Of a DNA stretch of 64,000 nt, positions 34,404 through 43,936 are shown in pieces (position 1 is the stretch's first letter; each line of letters opens with the position of its first letter). Under the pieces are notes generated by a model. The model was given only the letters and a program-made list of their open reading frames with translations, did no database searches and had not been told where the DNA came from. Source of the DNA: Microbacterium sp. A20. GTDB lineage: Bacteria; Actinomycetota; Actinomycetes; Actinomycetales; Microbacteriaceae. A program made the position numbers and the translations under genes. The stretch lies in NCBI RefSeq assembly GCF_004794515.1, contig NZ_SSDF01000065.1:62001-126000 (forward strand). The letters are read 5' to 3'.

Positions 34404-35561
34404 TCAGGCGGCTCCGAGGTGCTGGCGGCGCGCCGCGACGGCGTCCCGGATGGCCGGAAACAGCGGATGCTCCGGATCCAGGCCCGTGGTGCGGGCGGTG
34501 AAGGCCGCGGGCTCCTCCGAGCGCAGCAGCTCCTGGAGCTCGACCGACTGCTCGTCGGCCGGATCGTCGAACTCGAGCGCCGCCGACACGGCCGCCACGA
34601 GCGCCTCGGTCGGCAGGCCGCGCTCCGCGGCCATGGCGGCCGGTCCCACGAACCGCTCGTGCCGCGAGATCTTGCGCAGCGGTTGGCGTCCGACGCGCTG
34701 CACGGTGTCGACCAGCGCCGGGTTGCGGAAACGGTCGAGGATCGTGGCGCGGTACGCCGCGAGGTCCGCCGCATCCAGCCCGTGCTCGGCGACCAGCACG
34801 GCCGACGTCTCCTCCAGAGCCGCAGACACGTTCGCCGCGATGGCGGGGTCGGCCAGGGCATCCGAGATCCGTTCGATCCCGGCTCGCGCGCCGAAGTACG
34901 CGGTGGCGGCGTGCCCCGTGTTCACCGTGAAGAGCTTGCGCTCGATGTACGGTGCCAGATCGTCGACGAAGTGCGCGCCGGGGATGCTCGGAAGGGAGCC
35001 GCCGAACGGCCCCGACTCGATCGCCCACTCGAAGTAGGGCTCGACCGTGACCTCGACGCCGCCGTCTGCGGGCTGTGCCGGCACGATGCGGTCGACCGCG
35101 GTGTTCGCGAAGACCGCGCGCGCGAGTAGCGTCTCGGCATCCGCCCCCGCCGCCGCTGCCACCTCGCTCCGCAGCAGGTCGGTCGCGCCGATCGCGTTCT
35201 CGCAGGCCATGACCTGCAGCGGCGCGGCATCGGGGGAGCGGAGGGCGAGTCCGGCCACGATCGACGGTGCCACGAATCGCAGTACCGTCGGCCCGACCGC
35301 GGTCGTGACGACATCGGCCGTCGCGACCTCCTCCGCTACGGCGGCGGGATCGGTGCGGCTGTTGACCGCCCGGAACCCGGTGACGACATGATCGATCCCT
35401 CCGGGGCCGACTTCGTGCACGGTGTACGAGTCGACCGCATTGATCGCGTCGACCAGGGCATCGGCGACGTCGGAGAACACGACCTCGTACCCGCCCTGGC
35501 GCAGCAGCAGACCGACGAACCCGCGCCCGATGTTGCCCGCCCCGAAGTGGACCGCCTTCAT
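34404..35561 (-). CDS. mtlD: Mannitol-1-phosphate 5-dehydrogenase
   Basis: A 385-residue NAD-dependent enzyme that oxidises mannitol 1-phosphate to fructose 6-phosphate. N-terminal [16 protein letters not shown] marks the cofactor site; [14 protein letters not shown] near residue 213 holds the conserved catalytic lysine-less HGHA-type region, and IERKLFTVN carries the catalytic Lys. Family length is normal. Last gene of the PTS operon, overlapping mtlF by ATGA (35558-35561) and followed by a strong terminator. Confidence 0.95.
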   Translation of the reverse strand: MKAVHFGAGNIGRGFVGLLLRQGGYEVVFSDVADALVDAINAVDSYTVHEVGPGGIDHVVTGFRAVNSRTDPAAVAEEVATADVVTTAVGPTVLRFVAPSIVAGLALRSPDAAPLQVMACENAIGATDLLRSEVAAAAGADAETLLARAVFANTAVDRIVPAQPADGGVEVTVEPYFEWAIESGPFGGSLPSIPGAHFVDDLAPYIERKLFTVNTGHAATAYFGARAGIERISDALADPAIAANVSAALEETSAVLVAEHGLDAADLAAYRATILDRFRNPALVDTVQRVGRQPLRKISRHERFVGPAAMAAERGLPTEALVAAVSAALEFDDPADEQSVELQELLRSEEPAAFTARTTGLDPEHPLFPAIRDAVAARRQHLGAA

Positions 35562-35992
35562 CCCTCGTTCACCTCCGACAGCAGGGCGTAGAGCTCTTCC
35601 GGGGTCTGCGCCGCGGAGAGCCGTGCCACGTCGTCCTCCTCGGAGAACAGGATCGCGATCCGGGAGAGGATCTCCAGGTGCTCGTCACCGACGCCGGCGA
35701 TGCCGATCACGAAGGTCGCGGGGTCTCCCGACCAGTCGACGCCGCCGTCGTAGCGCACGACCGACAGGGCCGAGGCGAGGATGGCGTCCTTCGCATCGTT
35801 GGTGCCGTGCGGGATCGCGAGTCCGTTGCCCATGAAGGTCGACACGGTCTCCTCACGCTGCCGCATGGCATCGACGTACACGGGGGTGACGGCTCCGGCG
35901 GCGACGAGGATGTCCGTCGCCTCCTGGAGCGCCTCGTCGCGGGTCGCCCCACCGGGGTGGATGCGGACCTGCTCGGGGGTGAGAACGCTCAT
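35558..35992 (-). CDS. mtlF: Mannitol-specific PTS Enzyme IIA
   Basis: A 144-residue cytoplasmic phosphocarrier that takes phosphate from HPr and gives it to the IIB domain of MtlA. The phosphorylated histidine is in [10 protein letters not shown] near residue 62. It is a stand-alone IIA, unlike E. coli where IIA is fused to the permease. ATGA overlaps on both sides couple it to mtlA and mtlD. Confidence 0.93.
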   Translation of the reverse strand: MSVLTPEQVRIHPGGATRDEALQEATDILVAAGAVTPVYVDAMRQREETVSTFMGNGLAIPHGTNDAKDAILASALSVVRYDGGVDWSGDPATFVIGIAGVGDEHLEILSRIAILFSEEDDVARLSAAQTPEELYALLSEVNEG

Positions 35993-37623
35993 TCTGTGTC
36001 CTTTCGCTGGGATCGCACCATCTCGACGACTTCTTCGTACTTGGGCGAGTTCATGAAGTTGTCGACCGACACGTGGACCGAGTTCGGCGACTTCGCCGCG
36101 GCGCGCTCGGTGAGCTGCTGCTGCGTGATCACCACGTCGGCCGTTCCGTCGAGGTTCGCGATGGCCTGGTTGGTGACGTTCACGTCCTCGATGCCCGCCT
36201 TCTTGAGCTTGTTGCGGAGGACGCTGGCGCCCATCGCCGATGAGCCCATCCCGGCGTCGCACGCGAACACGATCCGCTCGATCGGTGCCGTGGCGACGGC
36301 GGTCGTGCCCGGGGTCGCGGCGGCTTCGGGAGCCGCAGTCGCGGTCGATGTGCGCAGCGCATCCATCGCGGCCGACGACTTGCCCTTGTTCGCCTCGGTC
36401 TGTGCGATCGCCGCACCGAAGGCGTCCCCCTCGGCGGCGAGGTCGCGCTTGCGCGAAGCCCGCAGGATCACACCGGTGATGAGGAACGTCACGGTGGCGG
36501 CGACGATGACCGACAGGTACACGACCAGCAGGTTCGGGACACCCGCGCCGAGGGCGGCGAAGGTCACCGCGATGATGCTGCCGGGCGCCGCCGGGAAAGC
36601 CAGACCGCCGTTCAGGAGCATGTTCGTCGTGACGCCGGCCGCACCACCCGCGATGAGGGCGAGGATCGTGGTGGGCTTGCTCAGCGCATACGGGAAGTAG
36701 ATCTCGTGGATGCCACCGAAGAACTGGATGATCGCCGCACCCGGTGCGGAACCCTTCGCCGCGCCGACGCCGAAGAAGCTGAAGGCGAGGAGCAGACCGA
36801 GGCCGGGGCCGGGGTTGGCCTCGATGAGGAACAGGATCGACTTGCCGGTCTCCGCCGCCTGCTCGATGCCGAGCGGGGTGAAGACGCCGTGGTTGATGGC
36901 GTTGTTGAGGAACAGCACCTTCGCCGGCTCGACGATGATCGACACGAGCGGGAGCAGCTGCAGCGTGACGAGCCAGTCGACGGCCGCACCGAGCGCGGCG
37001 CTGATGCCGAGCATGACCGGTCCGAAGGCGAAGAAGCCGACGATCGCGAGGAGCATGCCCAGGATCCCGGCGGAGAAGTTGTTGACGAGCATCTCGAAGC
37101 CGGGGCGGATCTTCCCGTCCCAGATGCTGTCGACCTTCTTCATGATCCACGCGGCGATCGGGCCCATGATCATGGCACCGAGGAACATCGGGATGTTGGT
37201 GCCGACGATCACGCCGACCGTGGCGATCGTGGCCACCACGCCACCGCGCTCGCCGTAGACCATGCGGCCGGCGGTGTTGGCGATCAGCAGCGGCAGCAGG
37301 TAGGTCACCATGGGGCCGACCAGGCCGACGTACGCGAGGATGTTGCCGCCATCGCCCTCCGCCACCGCGGTCATGGCGCCCTGCCAGCCGATGACGGCGG
37401 AGTCGCCGCCGCCGCCGATGATCTCGGCCACACCCGCCCAGTGCCAGCCGAAGGGGCTCTTGGCGCCGAAGAATCCGGCCGGGATGAAGAGCATCGTGAT
37501 GAAGCCCCAGGCGATGAAGGCTGCGATGTTCGGCATGATCATGCCGGAGAGGAACGTGCCGAAGCGCTGCACGCCCACGCGGAGACCGCCGGGTTTCGTG
37601 GCGGCAGGTGACGTCGTCGTCAT
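35989..37623 (-). CDS. mtlA: Mannitol-specific PTS permease, Enzyme IICB
   Basis: A 544-residue permease. The IIC domain (about 15-345) holds the membrane helices and the motifs VLFLNNAINHGVFTPLG and GIHEIYFPY (the GIHE glutamate site). An alanine/threonine-rich linker (about 400-445) leads to the IIB domain, whose phosphorylated Cys is in FACDAGMGSSAMG near residue 450. It imports mannitol as mannitol 1-phosphate. ATGA overlap with ptsI and mtlF. Confidence 0.95.
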   Translation of the reverse strand: MTTTSPAATKPGGLRVGVQRFGTFLSGMIMPNIAAFIAWGFITMLFIPAGFFGAKSPFGWHWAGVAEIIGGGGDSAVIGWQGAMTAVAEGDGGNILAYVGLVGPMVTYLLPLLIANTAGRMVYGERGGVVATIATVGVIVGTNIPMFLGAMIMGPIAAWIMKKVDSIWDGKIRPGFEMLVNNFSAGILGMLLAIVGFFAFGPVMLGISAALGAAVDWLVTLQLLPLVSIIVEPAKVLFLNNAINHGVFTPLGIEQAAETGKSILFLIEANPGPGLGLLLAFSFFGVGAAKGSAPGAAIIQFFGGIHEIYFPYALSKPTTILALIAGGAAGVTTNMLLNGGLAFPAAPGSIIAVTFAALGAGVPNLLVVYLSVIVAATVTFLITGVILRASRKRDLAAEGDAFGAAIAQTEANKGKSSAAMDALRTSTATAAPEAAATPGTTAVATAPIERIVFACDAGMGSSAMGASVLRNKLKKAGIEDVNVTNQAIANLDGTADVVITQQQLTERAAAKSPNSVHVSVDNFMNSPKYEEVVEMVRSQRKDTE

Positions 37624-39305
37624 GATGTCGTCTCTTTCTTGTGGAGGGGGAGTTCCGCGGCGAGAGTGGCCGCGGCGGTTCGGGCGGAGGGAGCATCGTC
37701 GGCGGCCAGGGCGGCCTCCGCGAGGCTCCGCGCCTCGGACAGGGTGCGTTCGGAGAGCGCGTGTCGCACGTCGGCCAGCGCCGAGGGAGCCATCGAGAGG
37801 CTGGTGGCGCCGAGGCCGACCAGCACGACGGCGAGGAGCGGATCGGCGGCGGCCTCGCCGCAGATGCCGACCGGTTTGCCCAGGCGCGCGCCGGCGTCGC
37901 CGACCTCGCGCACCAGGCGCAGCACGGCCGGATGCCAGGGATCCTGGAAGCCGGCGACCGAACCGAGCATGCGGTCGGCCGCCATGGTGTACTGCGTGAG
38001 GTCGTTGGTGCCGATCGAGGCGAAGTCGGCGTGCGCGAGCACCCGGTCGGCGAGCAGGGCGCTCGCCGGGATCTCCACCATCACGCCGGCGGTCTGCAGC
38101 CCGTATTCGCGCGCGAGCCCCGTGAAGTAGATCGTCTCCTCGACCGTGGCGACCATCGGGGCCATGACCCAGAGATCGGCATCGGTCTCGGCATCGGCTT
38201 CGGCCAGCGCGGTCAGCTGCTCGCGCAGGATGTCCTCGCTGGCTCGCAGCGCGCGCAGACCCCGCAGCCCGAGTGCCGGGTTCTCCTCGTGCGCGTCGTT
38301 GAGGAACGCCAGCGGCTTGTCGGCTCCCGCATCGAGCATCCGGACCACGACCTTCTTGCCGGGGAAGGCTGCGAGCAGCTCGCGATACGACTCCCGCTGC
38401 TGGGCGATGGTCGGCGCCTGTGCCGAGGAGAGGAACAGGAACTCGGTGCGGAACAGCCCGACGCCCTCGGCCCCCCGAACGACCGCATCGGCCGCGTCTG
38501 CGGGCTTCCCCAGGTTCGCGAGCAGCGCGACCGGCGTGCCGTCGGCGAGGGCGCCGGGAGTGGGGGGAGCGGCCTCGGCCGACTGGCGAGCGGCGGCGCG
38601 TTGAGCCGCGCGGTCCTTCTCGTCCTCCGTCGGCTCGCGGGTGACCACTCCGCTGGCGGCATCGACGATCACCGTCTCGCCCGTGACCAGCGGCGTGGCG
38701 TCGCCGACGCCGACGATCGCGACGATGCCCTTCTCCCTCGCGAGGATCGCGGTGTGGGAGGTCGGCCCGCCGTCCGTCGTGATCAGCGCGAGCACCTGAT
38801 CCAGGTCGAGGAGTGCGGTGTCGGCCGGAGCGAGGTCGCGCGCGACCAGGACGAACGGGTGCCCGGGGTTCGGGACGCCGGGGGCATCGACGCCGCGCAG
38901 GTGCGCCAGGACCCGCTGCGCGATGTCATCGAGGTCGGCGGCGCGCTCGCCGAGGTAACCACCGACGGCCTCCAGCGTGGCGCGGAACCCCGCGAACGCA
39001 TCGTGCACCGCCCATTCGGCCGTCGCTCCGGCATCGATCCGGGTATCGACCTCGTCTTGGAGCGTCGGGTCCTCGGCGATCATCGCCTGCGCTTCGAGCA
39101 CGTCTCGGGCTGCGCCGCCTGCCGCCTCACCGCGTTCGTTCAGTTCGCGGGCGACGGTCGCGACCGCTTCGCGAACTCGCACGCGCTCGGCTTCGGTGCC
39201 CGCCGTGCTCGGCGAGTTCTCCGGAGGCGGCATCGCCTCGGCCATGCGGACGACCGGTCCCTGGGCCACGCCCAGACCGATGCCCACCCCGCGCAGCTCG
39301 CTCAT
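37620..39305 (-). CDS. ptsI: PTS Enzyme I (phosphoenolpyruvate-protein phosphotransferase)
   Basis: A 561-residue enzyme that takes phosphate from PEP. The active histidine is in DGGPTSHTAILAREKGI near residue 190, and the PEP-binding cysteine in GICGEAAAD near residue 490; LFRTEFLFL and MVEIPASALLAD are also typical. It is encoded inside the mannitol operon rather than as a separate general PTS locus, overlapping ptsH and mtlA by ATGA. Confidence 0.95.
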   Translation of the reverse strand: MSELRGVGIGLGVAQGPVVRMAEAMPPPENSPSTAGTEAERVRVREAVATVARELNERGEAAGGAARDVLEAQAMIAEDPTLQDEVDTRIDAGATAEWAVHDAFAGFRATLEAVGGYLGERAADLDDIAQRVLAHLRGVDAPGVPNPGHPFVLVARDLAPADTALLDLDQVLALITTDGGPTSHTAILAREKGIVAIVGVGDATPLVTGETVIVDAASGVVTREPTEDEKDRAAQRAAARQSAEAAPPTPGALADGTPVALLANLGKPADAADAVVRGAEGVGLFRTEFLFLSSAQAPTIAQQRESYRELLAAFPGKKVVVRMLDAGADKPLAFLNDAHEENPALGLRGLRALRASEDILREQLTALAEADAETDADLWVMAPMVATVEETIYFTGLAREYGLQTAGVMVEIPASALLADRVLAHADFASIGTNDLTQYTMAADRMLGSVAGFQDPWHPAVLRLVREVGDAGARLGKPVGICGEAAADPLLAVVLVGLGATSLSMAPSALADVRHALSERTLSEARSLAEAALAADDAPSARTAAATLAAELPLHKKETTS

Positions 39306-39583
39306 CCGGCGGCGTCCTGGTCATGGTCGGTGGTGAGGAGCTCGGTGAGCGTGTCCAGCACGCCCTCGGCCCCGTCGCCGTCGGCCGTCAACGTCACATA
39401 GTCGCCGTACTCGATCGCGAGCGCGATCACACCCAGGATGCTGGCGGCGTTGACCGGTTTGCCCGAGTCCTTCGCGATCGTCACGGCGATGCCCGAGTCC
39501 TTCGCCGCCTGCGCGAAGAGCTTCGCCGGGCGGGCGTGCAGTCCGTGGGAGGAGCCGATCCGGACGGTGCGGGTGGCGGTCAT
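39302..39583 (-). CDS. ptsH: Phosphocarrier protein HPr
   Basis: A 93-residue HPr. The active histidine sits in HGLHARPAK near residue 16 and the regulatory-site region reads PVNAASILGVIAL, with Ser about 47. The C-terminal tail LTTDHDQDAAG is longer than in classical HPr. It passes phosphate from Enzyme I to MtlF and possibly to MtlR and the orphan IIB of this operon. Confidence 0.95.
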   Translation of the reverse strand: MTATRTVRIGSSHGLHARPAKLFAQAAKDSGIAVTIAKDSGKPVNAASILGVIALAIEYGDYVTLTADGDGAEGVLDTLTELLTTDHDQDAAG

Positions 39584-39897
39584 GATGTTCCTTTCGGGGT
39601 GTCGCCGGTGGCGGCGAGGATCGATCGGGCGAAGTCGAGGGTGCGGGAGCCGTCGCGGTCGGAGAAGACGTCATCCGGAAGCACGGCCACGGGCGCTTCC
39701 ACGCTGCCGCGCAACGCCTCGAGCCGATCGCCGAGATGCGGACCGACGAGGACGAGGTCGTGATCGGAGCCGGCGACGGAGCTCTCGGTGCCCGCCACCG
39801 CGTCCCAGCCGAGACCGGCCGAGGCTGCCGCAGTGCGGAGCCGTAGTGCGACGAACGTGCTCGACGCCCCGGCGCCGCACACCACGAGGATCCTCAT
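39580..39897 (-). CDS. Orphan PTS Enzyme IIB-like protein, lactose/cellobiose type
   Basis: A 105-residue single-domain protein starting MRILVVCGAGASSTF, the phosphocysteine loop of lactose/cellobiose-type IIB (Cys 7). SDHDLVLVGPHLGDR follows as the second typical strand. The ATG at 39897 is preceded by AGGAAGG. No cognate IIC or IIA is encoded here, and MtlA has its own IIB, so the role may be regulatory, for example reporting phosphorelay state. First gene of the six-gene operon. Confidence 0.78.
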   Translation of the reverse strand: MRILVVCGAGASSTFVALRLRTAAASAGLGWDAVAGTESSVAGSDHDLVLVGPHLGDRLEALRGSVEAPVAVLPDDVFSDRDGSRTLDFARSILAATGDTPKGTS

Positions 39898-40000
39898 CGA
39901 CTCCCACCTTCCTGAGAACAGTCTGGGAACCGGGAGGGGCACCGCACCAACAGGTTCCTTTCCGCCCCCGCGGAACACCTCCTTCCGCCCGCGGATGCCG

Positions 40001-40048
40001 GCATGCTGACATCATGGAGACGACGTCGAGACAGTGCGGTCAGCATGC
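40001..40048. promoter_or_regulatory. Inverted repeat directly upstream of mtlR
   Basis: GCATGCTGAC (40001-40010) is the exact reverse complement of GTCAGCATGC (40039-40048), 28 bases apart. The second arm ends three bases before the mtlR ribosome site (40051-40060). A shorter inverted pair GGAACC/GGTTCC lies at 39926-39931 and 39953-39958. Candidates for MtlR binding between the divergent units. Confidence 0.55.
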
Positions 40049-40063
40049 GGGAAGGGGAGGACC

Positions 40064-41986
40064 ATGTCGCGCCAGCGCCAGGACCAGCTCCTCGCCGCTC
40101 TGCTGCGCCAGGAGGGCTGGGCGACGGCTGCCAGCCTCGCCGATCTGCTCGGGGTCACGCCGCGCAGCATCCGGTCCTACGTCGCCGCGCTGAACGCACG
40201 GACTCCCGGCGCCGGGGTGATCGAGTCCGGCCCGGCCGGGTATCGCGCGGGCTCCGGTGCCCGCGGTGCGCTGCGGATGCGGCAGACCGGAGAGTCCGCG
40301 CCCCGCGACCGCCTGCACACCCTGGTACGGCGGCTGCTCGATGAACCCGCCGGGATCGACGTGTTCGACACTGCGGACGAGCTGCACGTCAGCGAGGCGA
40401 CGCTCGAGGCGGATCTGGTCCGGGTGCGCAGTCTGCTCGACGGCACCGAGCTCACCCTGGAGCGCGACCGGGAGACGGTGCGACTGCGCGGGAATGAGGC
40501 AGCCCAGCGGCGTCTGCTCAGCAGGCTCGCGCACGACGAGATGGATGACGCCTCCTTCCACCCCGAGACGTTCCGACGCGCACTGTCGCGGTCGGCCGTG
40601 GCCGCCAGTGCGGTCGGTCCGTTCAAGACATCGCTCGTGCGGGAGCTCGGCGAGCTCGGCTACTACGTGAACGAGCTCGCGATCGCCGACGTCCTGCTGC
40701 ACATCGCGATCGCCGCCGAGCGGGTTGCCGCGGGGCACGCCCTCGAATCCTCGCCGGCGGGTGCCCGGGAGGAGATCCCGCGGGTGGGGGCCGTCATCGC
40801 CCGCCTCGCCGCCGAGCACTTCGACGTGGTCCTCGGTGACGGCGACAGCGGTCACCTCGCCTCTCTGGTCCTGACCCGTATCGTCGCGCCGGGGGAGGAC
40901 GCGACGCGGGAGGTCGCGCGCAGCGGAGTGGACCCGGCCGTCGAAGCGGCGGTCCGGGCGGAGATCGCCCGAGCCGCCGACGACTTCCAGGTCGACCTCG
41001 TTGACGAGACGTTCGTCCTCCGACTCGCCCTGCACGTGCAGAACCTGCTGCGGCGGGCCGAGGAGAGCGCGCTGACGCGCAACCCGCTCACGCGCTCTCT
41101 CAAGACGACGTATCCGATGATCTTCGAGGTCGCAGTGTCCATCGCGAGCGGACTCCACGATCGCGTCGGCACCCCCATCCACGATGACGAGATCGCCTAT
41201 ATCGCCATGCACGTCGGCGGGCGGCTCGAGCGCAGTCGCAAGGCGGAGTCGATCCTGACCGCCACGATCGTCTGCCCGGGCTACCAGGAGCTGCACGAGC
41301 TGCTGCGCTCCAGCGTCGACCGCTCACTCGGCTCCGCGATCGAGGTCACGACCGTCGTCACGAACGTGGACCCCGATTGGGCGTCGTTCGACACCGATCT
41401 CGTGCTCAGCACGATCGAGCCGGGGGACACGGGCGACCGCTTCGTCCGCATCCAGCCGTTCCTGACGGATGCCGATGTCGACCGCATCCAGCAGGCCGCG
41501 GCGCGCGTCCGCCGCGGGAGGCGCCTCACCCGCCTGCGCGGCGAGCTCGCACGCTACTTCCTGGCCGACGCCTACGTCTTCCCGCTCCCGGACGAGGGTG
41601 AGGAGGCGATCATCAGGCGGCTCGGCGGGCTGCTCGTGCAGGCGGGACTCATCGGCGAGGACTACATCGAGAACACCATCGTGCGCGAGCGGATGTCGTC
41701 GACCGCCTTCACGGATGCGCTCGCGGTGCCGCACGCGCTGCAGATGACGGCGACCCGCACGGCCATCGCGATCGGTGTGGCGGACGGCTCGGCCGCGTGG
41801 GGCGACGGGCGCGTGCAGGTCGTCGCGCTCGCCGCGTTCAGCGAGAGCGATCGGGCGGCGTTCCAGACGGTGTTCGAGCAGCTGGTCGAGGTGTTCAGCG
41901 AGCGCGAGAGCGTCCAGCGCATCGTCCGCAGGGGCACCACGTTCGAGGCCTTCCTCGACGAACTCGTCGCGGTGATCGACGGCTGA
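40064..41986 (+). CDS. mtlR: MtlR-type PRD activator of the mannitol operon
   Basis: A 640-residue transcription activator. Order: N-terminal HTH (about 10-50, AASLADLLGVTPRSIRSYVAAL), a second HTH (to about 165), PRD1 (about 180-285) and PRD2 (about 300-400, with AYIAMHVGGRLERS), a IIB-like domain with Cys in TIVCPGYQELHELL near residue 407, and a IIA-mannitol-like domain to the end with His in DALAVPHALQ near residue 560. Phosphorylation of these by the PTS tunes activity in relatives. ATG chosen for GGAAGGGGAGG-like site 40051-40060. Divergent from the operon it likely controls. Confidence 0.9.
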   Translation: MSRQRQDQLLAALLRQEGWATAASLADLLGVTPRSIRSYVAALNARTPGAGVIESGPAGYRAGSGARGALRMRQTGESAPRDRLHTLVRRLLDEPAGIDVFDTADELHVSEATLEADLVRVRSLLDGTELTLERDRETVRLRGNEAAQRRLLSRLAHDEMDDASFHPETFRRALSRSAVAASAVGPFKTSLVRELGELGYYVNELAIADVLLHIAIAAERVAAGHALESSPAGAREEIPRVGAVIARLAAEHFDVVLGDGDSGHLASLVLTRIVAPGEDATREVARSGVDPAVEAAVRAEIARAADDFQVDLVDETFVLRLALHVQNLLRRAEESALTRNPLTRSLKTTYPMIFEVAVSIASGLHDRVGTPIHDDEIAYIAMHVGGRLERSRKAESILTATIVCPGYQELHELLRSSVDRSLGSAIEVTTVVTNVDPDWASFDTDLVLSTIEPGDTGDRFVRIQPFLTDADVDRIQQAAARVRRGRRLTRLRGELARYFLADAYVFPLPDEGEEAIIRRLGGLLVQAGLIGEDYIENTIVRERMSSTAFTDALAVPHALQMTATRTAIAIGVADGSAAWGDGRVQVVALAAFSESDRAAFQTVFEQLVEVFSERESVQRIVRRGTTFEAFLDELVAVIDG

Positions 41987-41996
41987 TCCGCGCGTC

Positions 41997-42260
41997 TCAC
42001 TCCCGCGGCGCGAGCACCTCGGCGAGCTGATCCAGCACGTCGTCCGCGGTGGCGGATGCCGTCGTCTCGAGCACGACCGCGTCACCGGACGAGATCCCGA
42101 GGTCCATGACCGCCAGCACGCTGCTCAGGTCGACCGTGGTGCCGTCTGCCGTGCGCAGGGTCACCGGGGAGCCGTGCGACTGCGCGAGTCGCACGAGCTC
42201 GGCCACCGGTCGGGCGTGCGCGCCGTTGTGCGCGCTGACGATCAGGCGTCGCGTGGGCAT
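41997..42260 (-). CDS. Second HPr-like phosphocarrier
   Basis: An 87-residue HPr-family protein. The active-site region is AHNGAHARPVAEL, keeping His and ARP but with Ala where classical HPr has Leu; the regulatory loop is VDLSSVLAVMDLG with a Ser at the usual place. It starts two bases after the phosphosugar mutase stop, so it is cotranscribed with that gene and purine nucleoside phosphorylase rather than with PTS genes. It may be a regulatory paralogue. Confidence 0.85.
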   Translation of the reverse strand: MPTRRLIVSAHNGAHARPVAELVRLAQSHGSPVTLRTADGTTVDLSSVLAVMDLGISSGDAVVLETTASATADDVLDQLAEVLAPRE

Positions 42261-42262
42261 GC

Positions 42263-43936
42263 TCAGGAGCGCTCGTCGAGCAGGGCGCGTACTCCCGCCT
42301 CGAGCTCTGCCACAGCACCGCGTGCCGCGTCGGCGGAGTCCGCTCGGGCGTCGATGTAGACCTTGAGCTTCGGTTCGGTACCGCTCGGTCGGACGATGAC
42401 GCGCGAGCCGTCGCCGAGGCGATACCGCAGCACGTCGCCGGAGGGCTGTCCCGGTGCCGCCTGCAGCAGGTCCTCTGCCGAGGTGATCGTCCGCCCGGCG
42501 ATGTGGGTCGGCGGCAGCGAGCGCAGCGCGAGCATGACGTTGCCGATGATGGAGAGGTCCTCGACGCGCACTGACACCTGGCCGCTCGCGTAGTGCCCGT
42601 ACGTCTCGCCCAGCTCGTCGAGGAGGTCGATGAGCGTGGCTCCGCGGTCGCGCGCCTGGGCGGCGAGGCCCAGCACGGCGATCGCCGCGGAGACCCCGTC
42701 CTTGTCGCGCACCGTGTCGGGGTTCACGAGGTAGCCGAGTGCCTCCTCGAATCCGAAGACGATGCCGGGGGCGCGGGAGATCCACTTGAATCCGGTCAGG
42801 GTCTCGTGGAAGTCCAGTCCGTGGTGGGCGGCGACGGCACCGAGGCCGGGCGACGAGACGAGCGAGCAGGCCAGCGAGGCTCCCGGCGTCCCGGCGGCGG
42901 CGCGAGCGGCCCGCGCGCCGAGCAGGAGTCCGACCTCGTTTCCCGTCAGGCGACGCCAGCCGTCCGCGGCGGAGTCGTCGGGAACAGCGACCGCCAGGCG
43001 GTCGGCGTCGGGGTCGTTGGCGAGGATGAAGTCCGCCTTCACGCGGCGGGCCCGTGCGAAGGCGAGATCCATCGCCCCCGGCTCCTCGGGGTTCGGGAAC
43101 GAGACCGTGCGGAAGGTCGCGTCGGGCGTGAGCTGTTCGTCGACGACGAACGGCTGCGGGTATCCGGCTTCTCGCACGATGCGCGACAGCGTCTCCCAGC
43201 CCACCCCGTGCATGGCCGTGTAGACCCACCGCATCCCGGAAGACCCGGCGGGCGCGGGAGCCACGGCCGCCGTGGCCGCGATATAGGCGTCGACGACATC
43301 CTCGCCGGCGGTCTCGTAGGCCGTGGAGCGCGGCAGCGCCGCCACGGATCCGGAGTCGGCCGTGCGCTGGATGTGCGCCGCGATCTCGGCATCCGCCGGC
43401 GCGACGATCTGCGAGCCCTGGTCTGCCCCGCCGAGGTAGACCTTGTAGCCGTTGTCGTTCGGCGGGTTGTGGCTCGCGGTGACCATCACTCCGGCATCCG
43501 CACCGAAGTGGCGGACGGCGAAGGCGAGCACGGGCGTGGGCAGCAGGCGGGGGAGCAGGATCGCGCGCAGACCGGCGCCGACGAAAAGCTCGGCGGAGTC
43601 CGTGGCGAACACACGCGAGTTGCGTCGCCCGTCGTAGCCGATCACGACGGTCGGGGTGTGCCCGGGAACCGCCTTCTCGCGGAGGTATGCGGCGAATCCG
43701 GCGGCCGCCTGTGCCACGAGCACCCGATTCATCCGGTTGCTTCCCGCGCCGAGCTCGCCGCGGAGGCCGGCGGTGCCGAACTCGAGGCGTGCGCGGAAGC
43801 GGTCGTCGAGATCGGCCAGGGCCGCGTCGTCCCCGCCGGATGCCCGCGTGATCAGGGCGGCGAGCTCGTCGCGCGTCTCGTGATCCGGGTCCTGTCGCAG
43901 CCAGGCCCGTGCCTGCGCGAGCCGCTCCTCGCTCAC
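42263..43936 (-). CDS. Phosphoglucomutase/phosphomannomutase family protein
   Basis: A 557-residue alpha-D-phosphohexomutase with four domains. The phosphoserine loop is TASHNPPNDNG near residue 145, the metal loop NDPDADRLAV near residue 303, the sugar-binding FGFEEALGYL near residue 390 and the phosphate loop RPSGTEPKLKVY near residue 520. Because it overlaps purine nucleoside phosphorylase by ATGA, it may act on ribose or deoxyribose 1-phosphate from nucleoside breakdown, though glucose or mannose phosphates are also possible. Confidence 0.9.
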   Translation of the reverse strand: MSEERLAQARAWLRQDPDHETRDELAALITRASGGDDAALADLDDRFRARLEFGTAGLRGELGAGSNRMNRVLVAQAAAGFAAYLREKAVPGHTPTVVIGYDGRRNSRVFATDSAELFVGAGLRAILLPRLLPTPVLAFAVRHFGADAGVMVTASHNPPNDNGYKVYLGGADQGSQIVAPADAEIAAHIQRTADSGSVAALPRSTAYETAGEDVVDAYIAATAAVAPAPAGSSGMRWVYTAMHGVGWETLSRIVREAGYPQPFVVDEQLTPDATFRTVSFPNPEEPGAMDLAFARARRVKADFILANDPDADRLAVAVPDDSAADGWRRLTGNEVGLLLGARAARAAAGTPGASLACSLVSSPGLGAVAAHHGLDFHETLTGFKWISRAPGIVFGFEEALGYLVNPDTVRDKDGVSAAIAVLGLAAQARDRGATLIDLLDELGETYGHYASGQVSVRVEDLSIIGNVMLALRSLPPTHIAGRTITSAEDLLQAAPGQPSGDVLRYRLGDGSRVIVRPSGTEPKLKVYIDARADSADAARGAVAELEAGVRALLDERS

